Counted from the stretch's first letter, positions 44,230 to 53,288 are shown. The stretch: 64,000 bases of DNA from DAOUKH01 sp965219875 (GCA_965219875.1 CBDCOW010000003.1:1240001-1304000), one strand, 5' to 3'. A program made the numbers and translations. The notes: generated by a model from the letters alone, not told the origin.

Positions 44230-44457
44230 TCACGGTTGCGCGGGGGCTCTGAGCGCCTTCGCCGCATGTTCGAGAACGGCTCTAACCTTCCATTCCTCCA
44301 CTCCCTGGAACCAGTCCAGGAACTGTTCTATCGTGGCGCCGCTCTCAAGGTTCTCGAACAGGGCGGATACCGGCACCCTGGTCCCGGTGAACACCCAGGC
44401 TCCGCTGAGCCTGCCTGGTACGCTTTCTACTGCCGGGCAGGTCTCCCAATTCGTCAT
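44230..44457 (-). CDS. second DUF433-like antitoxin, without an intact toxin partner
   Basis: A 75-residue DUF433-type protein (LSGAWVFTGTRVPVSALFENLESGATIEQFLDWFQG). In the 117 bp downstream, where its DUF5615 partner would be, only short frames remain. One begins with a VKILLGP-like start that resembles the first strand of such toxins but stops at once; another runs for about 34 codons (AWPYVQLRIEDIRTAISGIQPGDL) without a known match. The toxin therefore seems lost or reduced. Confidence 0.85.
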   Translation of the reverse strand: MTNWETCPAVESVPGRLSGAWVFTGTRVPVSALFENLESGATIEQFLDWFQGVEEWKVRAVLEHAAKALRAPAQP

Positions 44458-44667
44458 GCCGACACCTCGCTCTTGCCTTCCTAAGTTTGCGGTTTAGCCA
44501 CCACATCCATGGAGGCTTCCACCATCTTCTGGGGGAACGCCTACTCGATACTCCATACGCCGCACCAAGAGTTTGTGAACGCCGTCCGGCGTACGGCAGC
44601 CTGATTATATCCCCTGCTCCCCTTCGTCGCCCCAGCGGCCCGCGGCCTCGCGGGTACGGGCGCGGGT

Positions 44668-44696
44668 TTGACCTGGCGCGGGGGCATTGCTAGGCT
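44668..44696 (+). promoter_or_regulatory. putative promoter of the M24 peptidase gene
   Basis: TTGACC (44668-44673) and TAGGCT (44691-44696) are 17 bp apart, upstream of the ATG at 44759. The rest of the 300-bp gap (44458-44758) shows no gene. Confidence 0.45.
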
Positions 44697-44758
44697 GGCG
44701 CGGACGAGCGGACGGCGAAGTCTGCCGCCAGCCCACTAGACCGCAAAGGACGCCCACC

Positions 44759-45973
44759 ATGCCATTGATGAACGAGCCCCGCGCCAAGCAGAAGATCGAG
44801 GAGCACGGGCTGGACGCGCTCGTCGCGACCACGAAGCCGAACTTTCACTACATCGCGGGGTGGGACTCCGATTCCTGGCTCTGGGGGCTGGGGAATATGG
44901 CCATCTACCCCGCCGACGAGGACCAGAAGCCGGTCCTGCTGATCCCCAACAACGAGCTTGGCCTCCACGGCCTCGACCCCGATTGGAAGCCCGAGCTGCG
45001 GACCTTCGGCAAGGAACTCTCCTTCGAGCTTCCCCCTGGCTACGAGCCGCACCCGGGCGAGCAGCGCTTCATCGACAACTACGCGGAGGGCAGCCAGCAC
45101 AACTGGATGGACCGCCTCGAAGCCCTCGGCGAGACGCTCGTGGAGAAGGGCTACCGGAACGCGAAGATCGGCGTCGACGACCCGCGCATCGCCGAGTATC
45201 TGAAGGAGCAGGGGTACGCGCAGGGTGAGATCGTGGACTCGCAGCCCATCTTCCGGGACATCCGGGTGGTCAAGACGCCGCAAGAGATCGAGATCATGCG
45301 GAAGGCGAACGAGATCAACCTCGCCGGCATGCTCGAAGTGAACCGGGCCGTCAAAGAAGGCGCGGCCTGGAACGACGCGCTCATCGCCCACGACATCTAC
45401 CTCGCCAAGCACGACATCATGCGCACCGTGGGGGTGCGGATCAGCCGCGTGGGCAAGCTGGGCCTCTGCATGCTCCACCCCAAGGACTTCGAGGGCTACA
45501 TGCCCAAGTCCGGCGACTTGGTGCGCTTCGACTTCGAGGGCATCTACGAGGGCTACTGGACGGACCTCGGCCGGAGCTTCGTCATCGGCGAGCCGAACGA
45601 CTACCAGCTTCGCATCTACAACGCCATACTTGAAGCGCGCAACGAGGCGTTCCGCAACGCCAAGCCCGGCGTCTCGGCCAACGAGCTCTGCTCGACGGCC
45701 CTGCAGAACATCGAGAAGTTCCGCGTGAAAACGGAGACCTCCGGCATGGGCAGGCAGATGGCTTGGTCACACGTCATCGGCCTTGAGCTCTACGAGAAGT
45801 GGTGCTGGTATCCGCGGGGCGACTTCACCCTCGAAGAGGGAATGGTCTTCAACTACGAGACGCCCTACGCGCAGATCGGCTTCGGCGGGATGCAGCTCGA
45901 AGACACGTTCCTAGTCACCAAGGACGGGGCGGTCGACCTCTCGCCGATGAATCGGGAGCTGGTGTCGATCTAG
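44759..45973 (+). CDS. M24-family peptidase (Xaa-Pro aminopeptidase/creatinase-like)
   Basis: A 404-residue protein with the two-domain plan of prolidases and creatinases. The N-terminal domain begins MNEPRAKQKIEEHGLDALVAT. The pita-bread domain has metal ligands in RFDFEGIYEGYWTDLGRSF (two Asp), HVIGLELYE (His), EEGMVFNYETPY (Glu) and MQLEDTFLVT (Glu), so the dinuclear site is complete. The start at 44759 is taken because it gives the normal N-terminus. It stands alone on the plus strand. Cleavage of a dipeptide or a C-N bond in a creatine-like compound is likely; the exact substrate is unknown. Confidence 0.92.
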   Translation: MPLMNEPRAKQKIEEHGLDALVATTKPNFHYIAGWDSDSWLWGLGNMAIYPADEDQKPVLLIPNNELGLHGLDPDWKPELRTFGKELSFELPPGYEPHPGEQRFIDNYAEGSQHNWMDRLEALGETLVEKGYRNAKIGVDDPRIAEYLKEQGYAQGEIVDSQPIFRDIRVVKTPQEIEIMRKANEINLAGMLEVNRAVKEGAAWNDALIAHDIYLAKHDIMRTVGVRISRVGKLGLCMLHPKDFEGYMPKSGDLVRFDFEGIYEGYWTDLGRSFVIGEPNDYQLRIYNAILEARNEAFRNAKPGVSANELCSTALQNIEKFRVKTETSGMGRQMAWSHVIGLELYEKWCWYPRGDFTLEEGMVFNYETPYAQIGFGGMQLEDTFLVTKDGAVDLSPMNRELVSI

Positions 45974-46015
45974 GGCCTGTTCACGCGGGGAGGGAGCAGC
46001 GCCCTTGGGGCGCTC

Positions 46016-46068
46016 GCGCGCCTTGCGGCGCGCGCCCTCTCTCAGTCTCCCCCAGAGGGGGAGAGGCC
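46016..46068. repeat. CCCCCAGAGGGGG repeat (family D), copy 1
   Basis: GCGGCGCGCGCCCTCTCTCA is followed by CCCCCAGAGGGGGAGAGGC. A very similar element lies at 63031-63084. The CCCCCAGAGGGGG core can form a short hairpin. The gap 45974-46503 holds only this and the two following repeats. Confidence 0.6.
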
Positions 46069-46074
46069 GGAGGA

Positions 46075-46094
46075 GGGCGATTCGCGAATCGCCC
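46075..46094. repeat. 20-bp palindrome repeat (family C)
   Basis: An exact copy of the palindrome at 26378-26397, again followed by CCTACGG. It lies between the M24 gene and the SnoaL-like gene. Confidence 0.8.
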
Positions 46095-46454
46095 CTACGG
46101 GCGGGGTCACGATGGCCGTCGATTGGTCGCGAGTCGGCCCCTGTGCGACACGCCCCCTTGACGGCCCGCGCCACCGCTGGTAGAGTAGCAATATCGAACG
46201 TATGTTCGGTGTTGCCTAGCCCCGTGTCGGTGGCCATCGGCCGCTAGCCCGCCCTTAGAGGGGGCGGAGACACTGCCTCTAACAGTGGAGGGGGCGGGCG
46301 GAAAAGAGCGGCCGCATCGGCCACCGGGACGGCCTGCTCGGAGCGCGCCCGAGCAGCCCTCCTATCCCGGGGGAGACCGTGATGCAACCGCTGCTTGAGC
46401 CTCCGGAAGGGGCTGTGCAAGGATCCCCGTGGGGAGGAGAGACCGAAGGCGGAC

Positions 46455-46482
46455 GGGCGTCCACAAGGGGTGCCTCTACGGG
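46455..46482. repeat. partial composite REP-like repeat (family A)
   Basis: GGGCGTCCACAAGGGGTGCC with CTCTACGGGAG matches the first half of the family A element; the ATTCCCGC hairpin half is missing. It lies just behind the SnoaL-like gene. Confidence 0.55.
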
Positions 46483-46503
46483 AGCGGAGAGGCTTCCCGC
46501 GGG

Positions 46504-46929
46504 CTACGCTCTGGGTTCCGCGAGGCCGAGCTGGAGCCATATGCCCAGGTCGTCCATGATGTCCCAGTGCTCGATGAACTTGCCGTCGCGGATGCGGAAG
46601 ATGTCCATGGAGCGTTTGCGTAGCTTCTTGCCCGTGGCGGTGAGGCCGAGATAGTCGCCGAGGTGGGTGGACTCGGAGCTGGTGCGCACCCAGACCTTGT
46701 CGCCCTCGGCGCAGATATCCTCGATGACGATGCGGCTGTCGGGGAAGGCCGCGGCGGCCTGGGCGAGGAACTGCTTGACGCCATCGATGCCCGGCTTGAG
46801 GTTGTCGCGGTCGGGGTGGTGGTGCACGTAGTCGGGCGAGAAGATCTCGTCGACGAGGTCGAGGTTCCAGCCGTTGAGGAGTTCCTCGAAGTGCCGCCGT
46901 ACGAGCGCCTTGTTCTCCTCGATACCCAT
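46504..46929 (-). CDS. SnoaL-like (ester cyclase / NTF2-fold) protein
   Basis: A 141-residue NTF2-fold protein. The pattern ENKALVRRHFEELLNGWNLDLVDEIFSPDYVHH, GVKQFLAQAAAAFPDSRIVIEDICAEGDKVWVR, and KFIEHWDIMDDLGIWLQLG is typical of the SnoaL ester-cyclase-like group. Such proteins often bind small polyketide-like or hydrophobic molecules, and many have unknown function. It lies between a repeat-rich gap and another repeat copy upstream, and seems to be a single-gene unit. Confidence 0.88.
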   Translation of the reverse strand: MGIEENKALVRRHFEELLNGWNLDLVDEIFSPDYVHHHPDRDNLKPGIDGVKQFLAQAAAAFPDSRIVIEDICAEGDKVWVRTSSESTHLGDYLGLTATGKKLRKRSMDIFRIRDGKFIEHWDIMDDLGIWLQLGLAEPRA

Positions 46930-46980
46930 GTCTCTCCCCCTAGATGCGACTTTTGCTAAAAGCTTGGCGTGGAAGGGGAC

Positions 46981-47041
46981 GGGCGCCCACTAGGGGCGCC
47001 CCTACGGGAAAGGGCTAGATTCCCGCTTTCGCGGGAATGAC
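46981..47041. repeat. composite REP-like repeat (family A)
   Basis: GGGCGCCCACTAGGGGCGCC with CTACGGG is followed by the stem ATTCCCGC-TTTC-GCGGGAAT and TGAC, as at 26811. It lies directly behind the 3' end of the SDR gene at 47059. Confidence 0.8.
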
Positions 47042-47058
47042 AGATACGCAAGGGCTCC

Positions 47059-47844
47059 TTAGAGCATGTGGGCGCCGCCATCGACCATGAAGGTCTGGCC
47101 GGTGATGTAGTCGGCGTCCTCGCTGCAGAGGAAGACGGCGGTGCGCCCGATATCGCGTTCGGGGTCGCCGATGCGGCGCATCGGAATCTGGGCGGCGCGC
47201 TGCTGAATCCACTCTTCGGGATCTTCGCCTTCGACGACCAAGGCGTTCTGGGGCGTGAGAGCGGAGGGGGAGATATTGTTGACGTTGATCCCGTACTTGC
47301 CCCACTCGACGGCGGCGGTGCGGGTGAGCGCCCGGATCGCCTCCTTGTTGGCATTGTAGTCGGCGGCGCCGGGCCAGCCGATGATGCCCATGATCGAGGC
47401 GAAGTTGATGATCTTGCCGCCCCGGTCCTTCATGTGGGGGAAGGCGGCCTTGCAGCAGAACCACGTGGCCCGCGCGCCGGTGTCGAACGACTCGTCCCAC
47501 CACTCCTCGGGGATCGACTCGACCGGCGACCCCTGATGCGCCGACGAGGCCCCCGTCCAGCTCTGGGCTGCGTTCACCAGCACGTCCACCTGGCCGTAGC
47601 TCTCCACGGTCTGGGCGACCATGCGCTTCACCTGCTCCTCATCGGCGACGTCGACGGTGAGCGCCATGCCGTCGCCTTCGAGCCGGCGCACTTCCTCCAT
47701 GGCGGCCTCGGCGGCGTCCTCATAGCGGTCGACGATGACCACCTTCGCGCCTTCCTTTACGAAGGCGCGGACGATCCCGCGGCCCAAGTGCCCGCCGCCG
47801 CCGGTGACGATCGCGACTTTCCCGTCCAACATGCCGACTGCCAT
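47059..47844 (-). CDS. SDR-family oxidoreductase
   Basis: A 261-residue classical SDR: GGGGHLGRGIV near residue 15, NAAQSW, catalytic YNANK and TGQTFMVDGGAHML at the end. It is a close relative of the SDR at 30226, sharing the insert with WWDESFDTGARATWFCCKAAFPHMK-like sequence and the same C-terminus. The ATG at 47844 (MAVGMLDGK) is preferred over more upstream codons. It follows the N-acyl-amino-acid deacylase gene by 14 bp and is probably cotranscribed. Confidence 0.93.
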   Translation of the reverse strand: MAVGMLDGKVAIVTGGGGHLGRGIVRAFVKEGAKVVIVDRYEDAAEAAMEEVRRLEGDGMALTVDVADEEQVKRMVAQTVESYGQVDVLVNAAQSWTGASSAHQGSPVESIPEEWWDESFDTGARATWFCCKAAFPHMKDRGGKIINFASIMGIIGWPGAADYNANKEAIRALTRTAAVEWGKYGINVNNISPSALTPQNALVVEGEDPEEWIQQRAAQIPMRRIGDPERDIGRTAVFLCSEDADYITGQTFMVDGGAHML

Positions 47845-47858
47845 AGTCCGTACCCTGC

Positions 47859-49550
47859 CTAGTTTGCGCCGGGGAGCACGCGGCCCGGCCATGCGCCGGT
47901 GTGCTCGCCGTCCTCGATGACGATCTCGCCGTTCACCATCACCGCCTTCACTCCCTGGGCGCGCTGGATGATGCGCTTTGCGCCGCCGGGGAGATCGGGC
48001 AGGAGCTCTCGGGGCAACGCGTCAAGGCGGTCGGCGTCGAACATCGCGATGTCCGCTGCCATACCCTCGGCGAGCACGCCGCGGTCGGTGAGCCCGAGTA
48101 GGTTCGCCGGCATCGAAGTAAGCCGGCGGATCGCCTCCTCGAAGCTCATCACGCCGACCTCGCCCACCCAATGCCGCAGGAAGAGCGCGATGAAATCGAC
48201 GCCGCAATCCATGTCGAGGTGCGCTCCCGCGTCGGAAACGCCGGGCAGGCAGTAGGGCGACTTGATGATCTGCTCCACGGCGGCGGGGTCGCCGTTCATC
48301 ATTCCCTTGAAGAGGAAGCGCGTTTGCAGGTCCTCTTCGAGCGCGAGGTCGAGGAAGTAGTCGACGGGATGCTTGCCCGCCTCGGCGGCAAGATCCAGGA
48401 CGAGCCGCCCCTCCGCAGCCTTGTTCCGGGGGAGGTCCACGTTCTGCACCCGCATCAGGAGGTTGCGGTTGACCATCGCTCCCGCCGCGGGCGGCGCGTC
48501 GAACTCCTCACGGAGCTTGACGCGGTGCGCGGGGTCGGCGAGCAGGCGGCGCTTCGCGGCGTCGGGCTGGTTGAGTGTCTCGCGCCACACCGGGAACGCG
48601 TCGAACAGCGTGGTGCGGTTCAAGTTGAGTTCGAGGTCGAGGCTCTGGCACTTCGAGACGGCGTAGATGTTCGTCCCTTTGGCCGCGGCCTCCTCCATGA
48701 AGGCGAGAAGGTTCCGCCACTCGTCGGGCATGTCCCACCGGTGCTGGAACTGGTTCCAGATGACGGGCCGGCCGGTCTTGTCGCTCAGATCAACGAGGAA
48801 CGCCCGGAACTCCGGCGAGATGTGCGACGCGCCGGGGAAGGGAGAGACGGTGATAATGCCGCGCCCCTTCTGGCGCAGCACCTCGCCCAAGGCGTAGACT
48901 TCTTCCGGCTCGGCCTTCTGGCTCGGCACGGCGCGCCCGTCGACGCCTCGCTGGAAGCCGGCCTTGAGCGTCGAGAGGCCCACCGCGCCCGCGTCCATCG
49001 CCGCGGCGAGGAGGCGCTGCATCTCGCTGATTTCGGCGGCCGTGGCCGCGCGGTCCTGCGAGTCGGGGCCCATGACGAAGTAGCGCAGCGGCGAGTGCGC
49101 CACCTGCGCGGCGACGTTGACGCCGAGTTTGCGGCCCAGGAAATCGAGATAGTCGGGGAAGCTCTCCCACTCGAACGGGACGCCCTCTTGCAGCACGTTC
49201 AGAGGCATCCCCTCGACGCGGGCCATCAGCCGGGTCAGGTAATCGACGTGCTCCGGCCGGGCCGGCGCGAGGCCGTAGCCGCAGTTGCCGGTGAGCACGG
49301 TGGTGACGCCGTGCCAGCACGAGGAGGTTGCGAGCCGGTCCCAGCAAAGCTGGGCGTCGTAGTGGGTGTGGGTGTCGAAGAAGCCGGGGGTAACCGTCAG
49401 CCCTTCGGCGTCGATCACGCGCTTGGCCGGGCCGCCCACGTCGCCGACGCCGGCGATGCGGCCCTCGCTCACGGCGACGCCGCCATAGCGGGCGGCCGCT
49501 CCCGTACCGTCCACGATGCGCGCGTTTTGAATCAGGACATCGACGGCCAT
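47859..49550 (-). CDS. N-acyl-D-amino-acid deacylase (amidohydrolase family 3)
   Basis: A 563-residue amidohydrolase. The urease-like small domain precedes VTPGFFDTHTHYDAQLCWD, which holds the HxH metal motif, and SSCWHGVTTVLTGNCGYGLAP follows, as in D-aminoacylases and dihydropyrimidinase-like enzymes. Further metal-binding segments are SDAGAHLDMDCG near residue 440. The C-terminus returns to the beta domain (IIQRAQGVKAVMVNGEIVIEDG). It should split an amide bond in an N-acylated amino acid or similar compound. It is the first gene of a two-gene unit with the SDR. Confidence 0.92.
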   Translation of the reverse strand: MAVDVLIQNARIVDGTGAAARYGGVAVSEGRIAGVGDVGGPAKRVIDAEGLTVTPGFFDTHTHYDAQLCWDRLATSSCWHGVTTVLTGNCGYGLAPARPEHVDYLTRLMARVEGMPLNVLQEGVPFEWESFPDYLDFLGRKLGVNVAAQVAHSPLRYFVMGPDSQDRAATAAEISEMQRLLAAAMDAGAVGLSTLKAGFQRGVDGRAVPSQKAEPEEVYALGEVLRQKGRGIITVSPFPGASHISPEFRAFLVDLSDKTGRPVIWNQFQHRWDMPDEWRNLLAFMEEAAAKGTNIYAVSKCQSLDLELNLNRTTLFDAFPVWRETLNQPDAAKRRLLADPAHRVKLREEFDAPPAAGAMVNRNLLMRVQNVDLPRNKAAEGRLVLDLAAEAGKHPVDYFLDLALEEDLQTRFLFKGMMNGDPAAVEQIIKSPYCLPGVSDAGAHLDMDCGVDFIALFLRHWVGEVGVMSFEEAIRRLTSMPANLLGLTDRGVLAEGMAADIAMFDADRLDALPRELLPDLPGGAKRIIQRAQGVKAVMVNGEIVIEDGEHTGAWPGRVLPGAN

Positions 49551-49618
49551 GGCGTCCTCCTGCGCTCCCCCGGCGGCGCCGCGCGTATGGTAGCACGGAC
49601 GCGCATCGGGCGCGGGCC

Positions 49619-51316
49619 TTAGGCGTCGGACGCTTCCTCAGGGAGCGGATACACCAACGTCGTCGGGTTGTTGGAGTACCAACCGAACCAGAACGCGTTG
49701 TTGGTGGGAATGCGGGCCAGGGCCGCCGAACCGTCCCCGGGCACCAGCGCGTCCTCCGTCACCCGCCAGGTGACGCCGTCGGAGTCGAGAATGGTGCGCG
49801 CGCCGAGCTCGCCGCCAAGCTCCTCTTGGAACGTGACGCGAACCCCTTCGCGGTCGGTCAGGTAGGCGCGCGCCCCGCCCTGCAGCGGGTCCGTTACGAC
49901 GACGAGGCCGTTCTCGCCGATGGAATCGTTGAACACCGGCGCCTCCATGAGCGCTCGGAGGAGATAGGCCTTGGGGACGCCTCCCAGCAGGACGCCGAGG
50001 ACCTGCGCCTTGGTCGCCAGCAACTCGCTTTGCAGCCAGACGGGGAACATGGTGTCCGAGCTATTGAAGTAGTCGAAGTAGATCGCGAAGGGGTCGTCTT
50101 CCGGCACGTAGAAGGCGGCATCGTAGACACCGGTGTCTACGTGCAGCACGGTCGTGTCGGGGTGACTCGCCTTCCACTCGCCCCACGTCGTCAGGGTAAT
50201 GGGGAGTTTCTTGAGCTTGATGCCGCTGTTGGCGAGCGGTCCGACGACGGGCTCGCCGAGGAACTGGCGCCACAGCGTCTCCGTCGCCCGGTCGTACATG
50301 AGCTTATTGCTGCGGTAGAGCATGCCGGAGGTGCCGAACTCGATGCGCTGGTCCGATATCTCGGGGACGTTGGTGGAATACACGATTCCCGCGCCGCAGA
50401 GCGTTCAGTAGGCAAGGGCGAAGGGTTCGCCCCCCAGAGTGTCGTTGACCATTTCGTGGGCGTTGACGATGCGCAAGGGGTAGGCGCGGTGCTCGCCGTT
50501 AATGGAGACGCCGAAGACGCGGTCGCCGGGCGACAGATAATCGGCGTTGCCGGCCGAAATCGTCGGAGGATAGCGGAGGTCGGGGATGCCGTCCTTGCGG
50601 ACGCCGCCCCAGGCGATCTCCTCGATGCGGATGCGCGCGCCCTCGCCGGTGCCCAAGAGGGCGGCCATGTCGGGGTCGATGCGGGCGAGGAGCTCCTTCT
50701 TGAACTCGACGTATTCGGTCGGCGGGGTGACCTCGTCATGGCTTCCCAGCCAGATGACCCATTCCCGCCACTGCCGGTGGGTGTACGACTCACCCGAAAG
50801 GGACTGCAGCGCCTCGATGATGGTCTCGATGCCGTTTGGATCGAAGTAGGTGGGAGTGAAGAACATTTCCAGCAGCACCGGGATGTAGCTCTGGTCGCCG
50901 CTGGCGCCCATCGTGGCGAAGGCGTCGATCTGGAGCAGGGCGTTGCTCCGAAGGCTGTCCCACATCAGTGCGTTGCGGTCGATCTCGATCTGGACTTCGG
51001 GAGGGTTGGTGGGACCGGGCGTGGACGTGGGCCGCGGAGTCGCCGTGGGCTCACTGGCGTCCGGGAGCGGCGACGCCGAGGGCGCTGCCGTGGGGGAAGC
51101 GCCGGTCGGCACGGCCGTGACGGTCGGCGCAGGGACTGCCGTCGAGCCGGCACCCTCCTCGACGGTCGGCGCGGGGGTCTCGGACGCGGCGGTGGGGCTA
51201 GGCACCGATGGCGGCGACGTGGGCTCCTCGCCGCCTGAGCAAGCGGCGGCGGCGAGCACCGCGGCCCCCGCCGCCATCACGATCTTGAGTCGCCATGTGC
51301 CTGCGTTTGCGTTCAT
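49619..51316 (-). CDS. DUF3179-domain lipoprotein, selenoprotein with UxxC motif (Sec304 at UGA 50407-50405)
   Basis: A 565-residue exported lipoprotein (AAAAC, lipid on C26) with a Pro/Thr/Ala linker to about residue 95, a helical region with HEAT-like character (LLQIDAFATMGASGDQSYIPVLLEM), and a C-terminal DUF3179 domain. The domain starts at DRVFGVSINGEHRAYPLRI and runs to GGEPFALAY, then TGA, then TLCGAGIVYSTNVPEI and FGTSGMLYRSNKLMYDR. Family members have YCPLC at this place, so UGA stands for the first cysteine and the motif is UTLC (304-307). The frame is open on both sides, and a 5-bp hairpin follows the UGA. Function of DUF3179 is unknown; an extracytoplasmic selenol-thiol redox role is inferred. 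It lies downstream of its paralogue. Confidence 0.86.
50375..50389 (-). promoter_or_regulatory. candidate bacterial SECIS hairpin in DUF3179 gene 1
   Basis: On the minus strand GGAAT and ATTCC form a perfect 5-bp stem with the loop CGTGT. The loop starts 21 nt after the UGA at 50407-50405. The paralogue at 52149-52163 has the identical element. Confidence 0.72.
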
Positions 51317-51392
51317 TTCGATCCCTGCCTAAGGATACGCCCTTGGCCGCGTTCGGGTTTCCAAAGCACGGACGCGCATTGCGCGCGGCGTG

Positions 51393-53150
51393 CTAGGCGT
51401 TCGACGCTTCCTCAGGGAGCGGATACACCAGCGTCAGCGGGTAGTTGGAGTACCAGCCGAACCAGAACGCGTTGTTGGTGGGAATGCGGACCAGGGGGGC
51501 CGAGCCGTCGTCGGGTACGAGCGCGTCGTCGGTCACCCGCCAGGTGACGCCGTTGGAGTCGACGAGGGTACGCGCGCCGAGTGGGCCGCCGAGATCCTCC
51601 TCGAAGGTGACGCGGACGCCGTCGCGGTCGGCCAGGTAGGCGCGCGCGCCGCCATGCAACGGCTCCGTTACGACGACGAGGCCGTTCTTGCCGATGGAGT
51701 CGTTGAACACCGGCACATCCGTGAGCGCGCGGAGGAGATAGGCCTTGGGGACGCCGCCCAGCAGGACCCCGAGCACCTGCGCCTTGGTCGCCAGTGCCTC
51801 GCTTTGCAGCCAGACAGGGAACATCGTACGCGAGCTATTGAAGTAGGTGTAGTAGATCGCGGATGGGTCGTCTTCCGGCACGTAGAAGATGGACTGGTAG
51901 ACGCCCGTGATCTGGCTCAGCACGGTCGTGTCGGGGTGGCTCGCCTTCCACTCACCCCACGTCGTCAGCGTAATCGGTAGCTTCTTGAGTTTGATTCCGC
52001 TGCTGGCGAGCGGCCCAACGACGGGCTCACCGAGGAACTGGCGCCAGAGCGTCTCCGTCGCCCGGTCGTACATGAGCTTATTGCTGCGGTAGAGCATGCC
52101 GGAGGTGCCGAACTCGATGGGCTGGTCCGATATCTCGGGCACGTTGGTGGAATACACGATTCCCGCGCCGCAGAGCGTTCAGTAGGCGAGGGCGAAGGGT
52201 TCGCCCCCCAGGGTGTCGTTGACCATTTCGTGGGCGTTGACGATGCGCAGCGGGTAGGCGCGGTGCTCACCGTTGATGGAGACGCCGAAGACGCGGTCAG
52301 TGGGCATGAGGTAATCGGCACCGGGGTCGTCGGCCGGAATCGTGGGCGGGTACCGGAGGTCGGGGATCCCGTCCTTGCGGACGCCGCCCCAGACGATCTC
52401 CTCGACGCGGATGCGGTCTCCTTCCCCGATCCCCAGGAGGGCGGCCATGTCGGGGTCGATGCGGCCGAAGAGCTGCTTCTTGAACTGGACGAACTCGGTC
52501 GGCGGGGTGATCTCGTCATGCATTCCCAGCCAGATGATCCAATCGAGCCAATCGCGGCGGGTGTACTCCTCGCCGGTAAGGGACCGCAGCGCCTCGACGA
52601 TGGCCTCTACGCCATTCGGATCGAAATAGGTGGGCGACCAGTACCACTCGAGCAGCACCGGGATGTAGCTCCGGTCGCCGCTGGCGCCCATCGTCGCGAA
52701 GGCGGAGACCTGGAGCAAAGGTTCGTTCTCAAGGCTTTCCCACATCAGAGCGTTGCGGCCGGCCTCGATCTGGGCCGGCGGGAGCGTGGGACGGGGCGTG
52801 GCGATGGGCGCTGGGGCTGCGGTCGGCTCAACGACGGGTGGAAGCGGCGTTGGTGAGGGGCGCGGGCCCGCCGGAGAGGCGGCGGGCGTCAGGGTTGGCG
52901 CGGCGGTGGCGGCCGGCGAGGTGGGAACGGCAGTTGCCGCCGGTCCGGAAGACGGAGCGGTCGGCGCAGGAACATCGGTCGGGGAGCCACCCGCGTCCGG
53001 GGACGTTGTGGCGGTCGCTGACGGGGCGGTGGGGCTGGGCTCCGGCGGCGAGGGGCCCACGTCGCCGCCGGAGCAGGCGGCGACCGCGAGTACGGCGGCT
53101 CCTGCCGCCGTCACGATCTTGAGCCGCCATGTGCCTGCGCTTGCTTTCAT
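51393..53150 (-). CDS. DUF3179-domain lipoprotein, selenoprotein paralogue (Sec324 at UGA 52181-52179)
   Basis: A 585-residue exported lipoprotein (LAVAAC, lipid on C26) with a Pro/Thr/Ala/Ser linker to about residue 112, the same middle region (YIPVLLEWYWSPTYFDPNG) and a DUF3179 domain. The reading frame passes GGEPFALAY, then TGA, then TLCGAGIVYSTNVPEISDQ. Motif and hairpin are identical to those of the downstream copy, although linker sequence and many other codons differ. That both paralogues keep an open frame on each side of the same TGA argues strongly for translation as selenocysteine. The gap between the two copies is 76 bp, so they are likely one transcript. Conversely oriented promoter DNA lies upstream. 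Confidence 0.86.
52149..52163 (-). promoter_or_regulatory. candidate bacterial SECIS hairpin in DUF3179 gene 2
   Basis: GGAAT and ATTCC form a 5-bp stem around CGTGT on the minus strand; the loop begins 21 nt after the UGA at 52181-52179. Confidence 0.72.
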
Positions 53151-53211
53151 CTAGACCCCGCCTAAGGGTACGCCTTTGGCCGCGTTCGGGTTCCCAAGGG
53201 CTGGTGCCCGC

Positions 53212-53240
53212 TTTACAAAGCACAGGTCGGGCCGTATAAA
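53212..53240 (+). promoter_or_regulatory. sigma-70-type promoter of the crotonase pair
   Basis: TTTACA (53212-53217) and TATAAA (53235-53240) are 17 bp apart, about 50 bp before the GTG start at 53289. Confidence 0.6.
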
Positions 53241-53288
53241 ACAGCGTGCGCCAGCCTGGCTGGCGGCGACGCTTCCCTGGAGGCTTCC

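Noticed and set aside
49619..53150. The two DUF3179 loci read as four separate or broken genes.
   Set aside because: Family sequence runs unbroken through the same TGA in both paralogues, the position is a conserved cysteine, and a hairpin follows; selenocysteine is the simpler reading.
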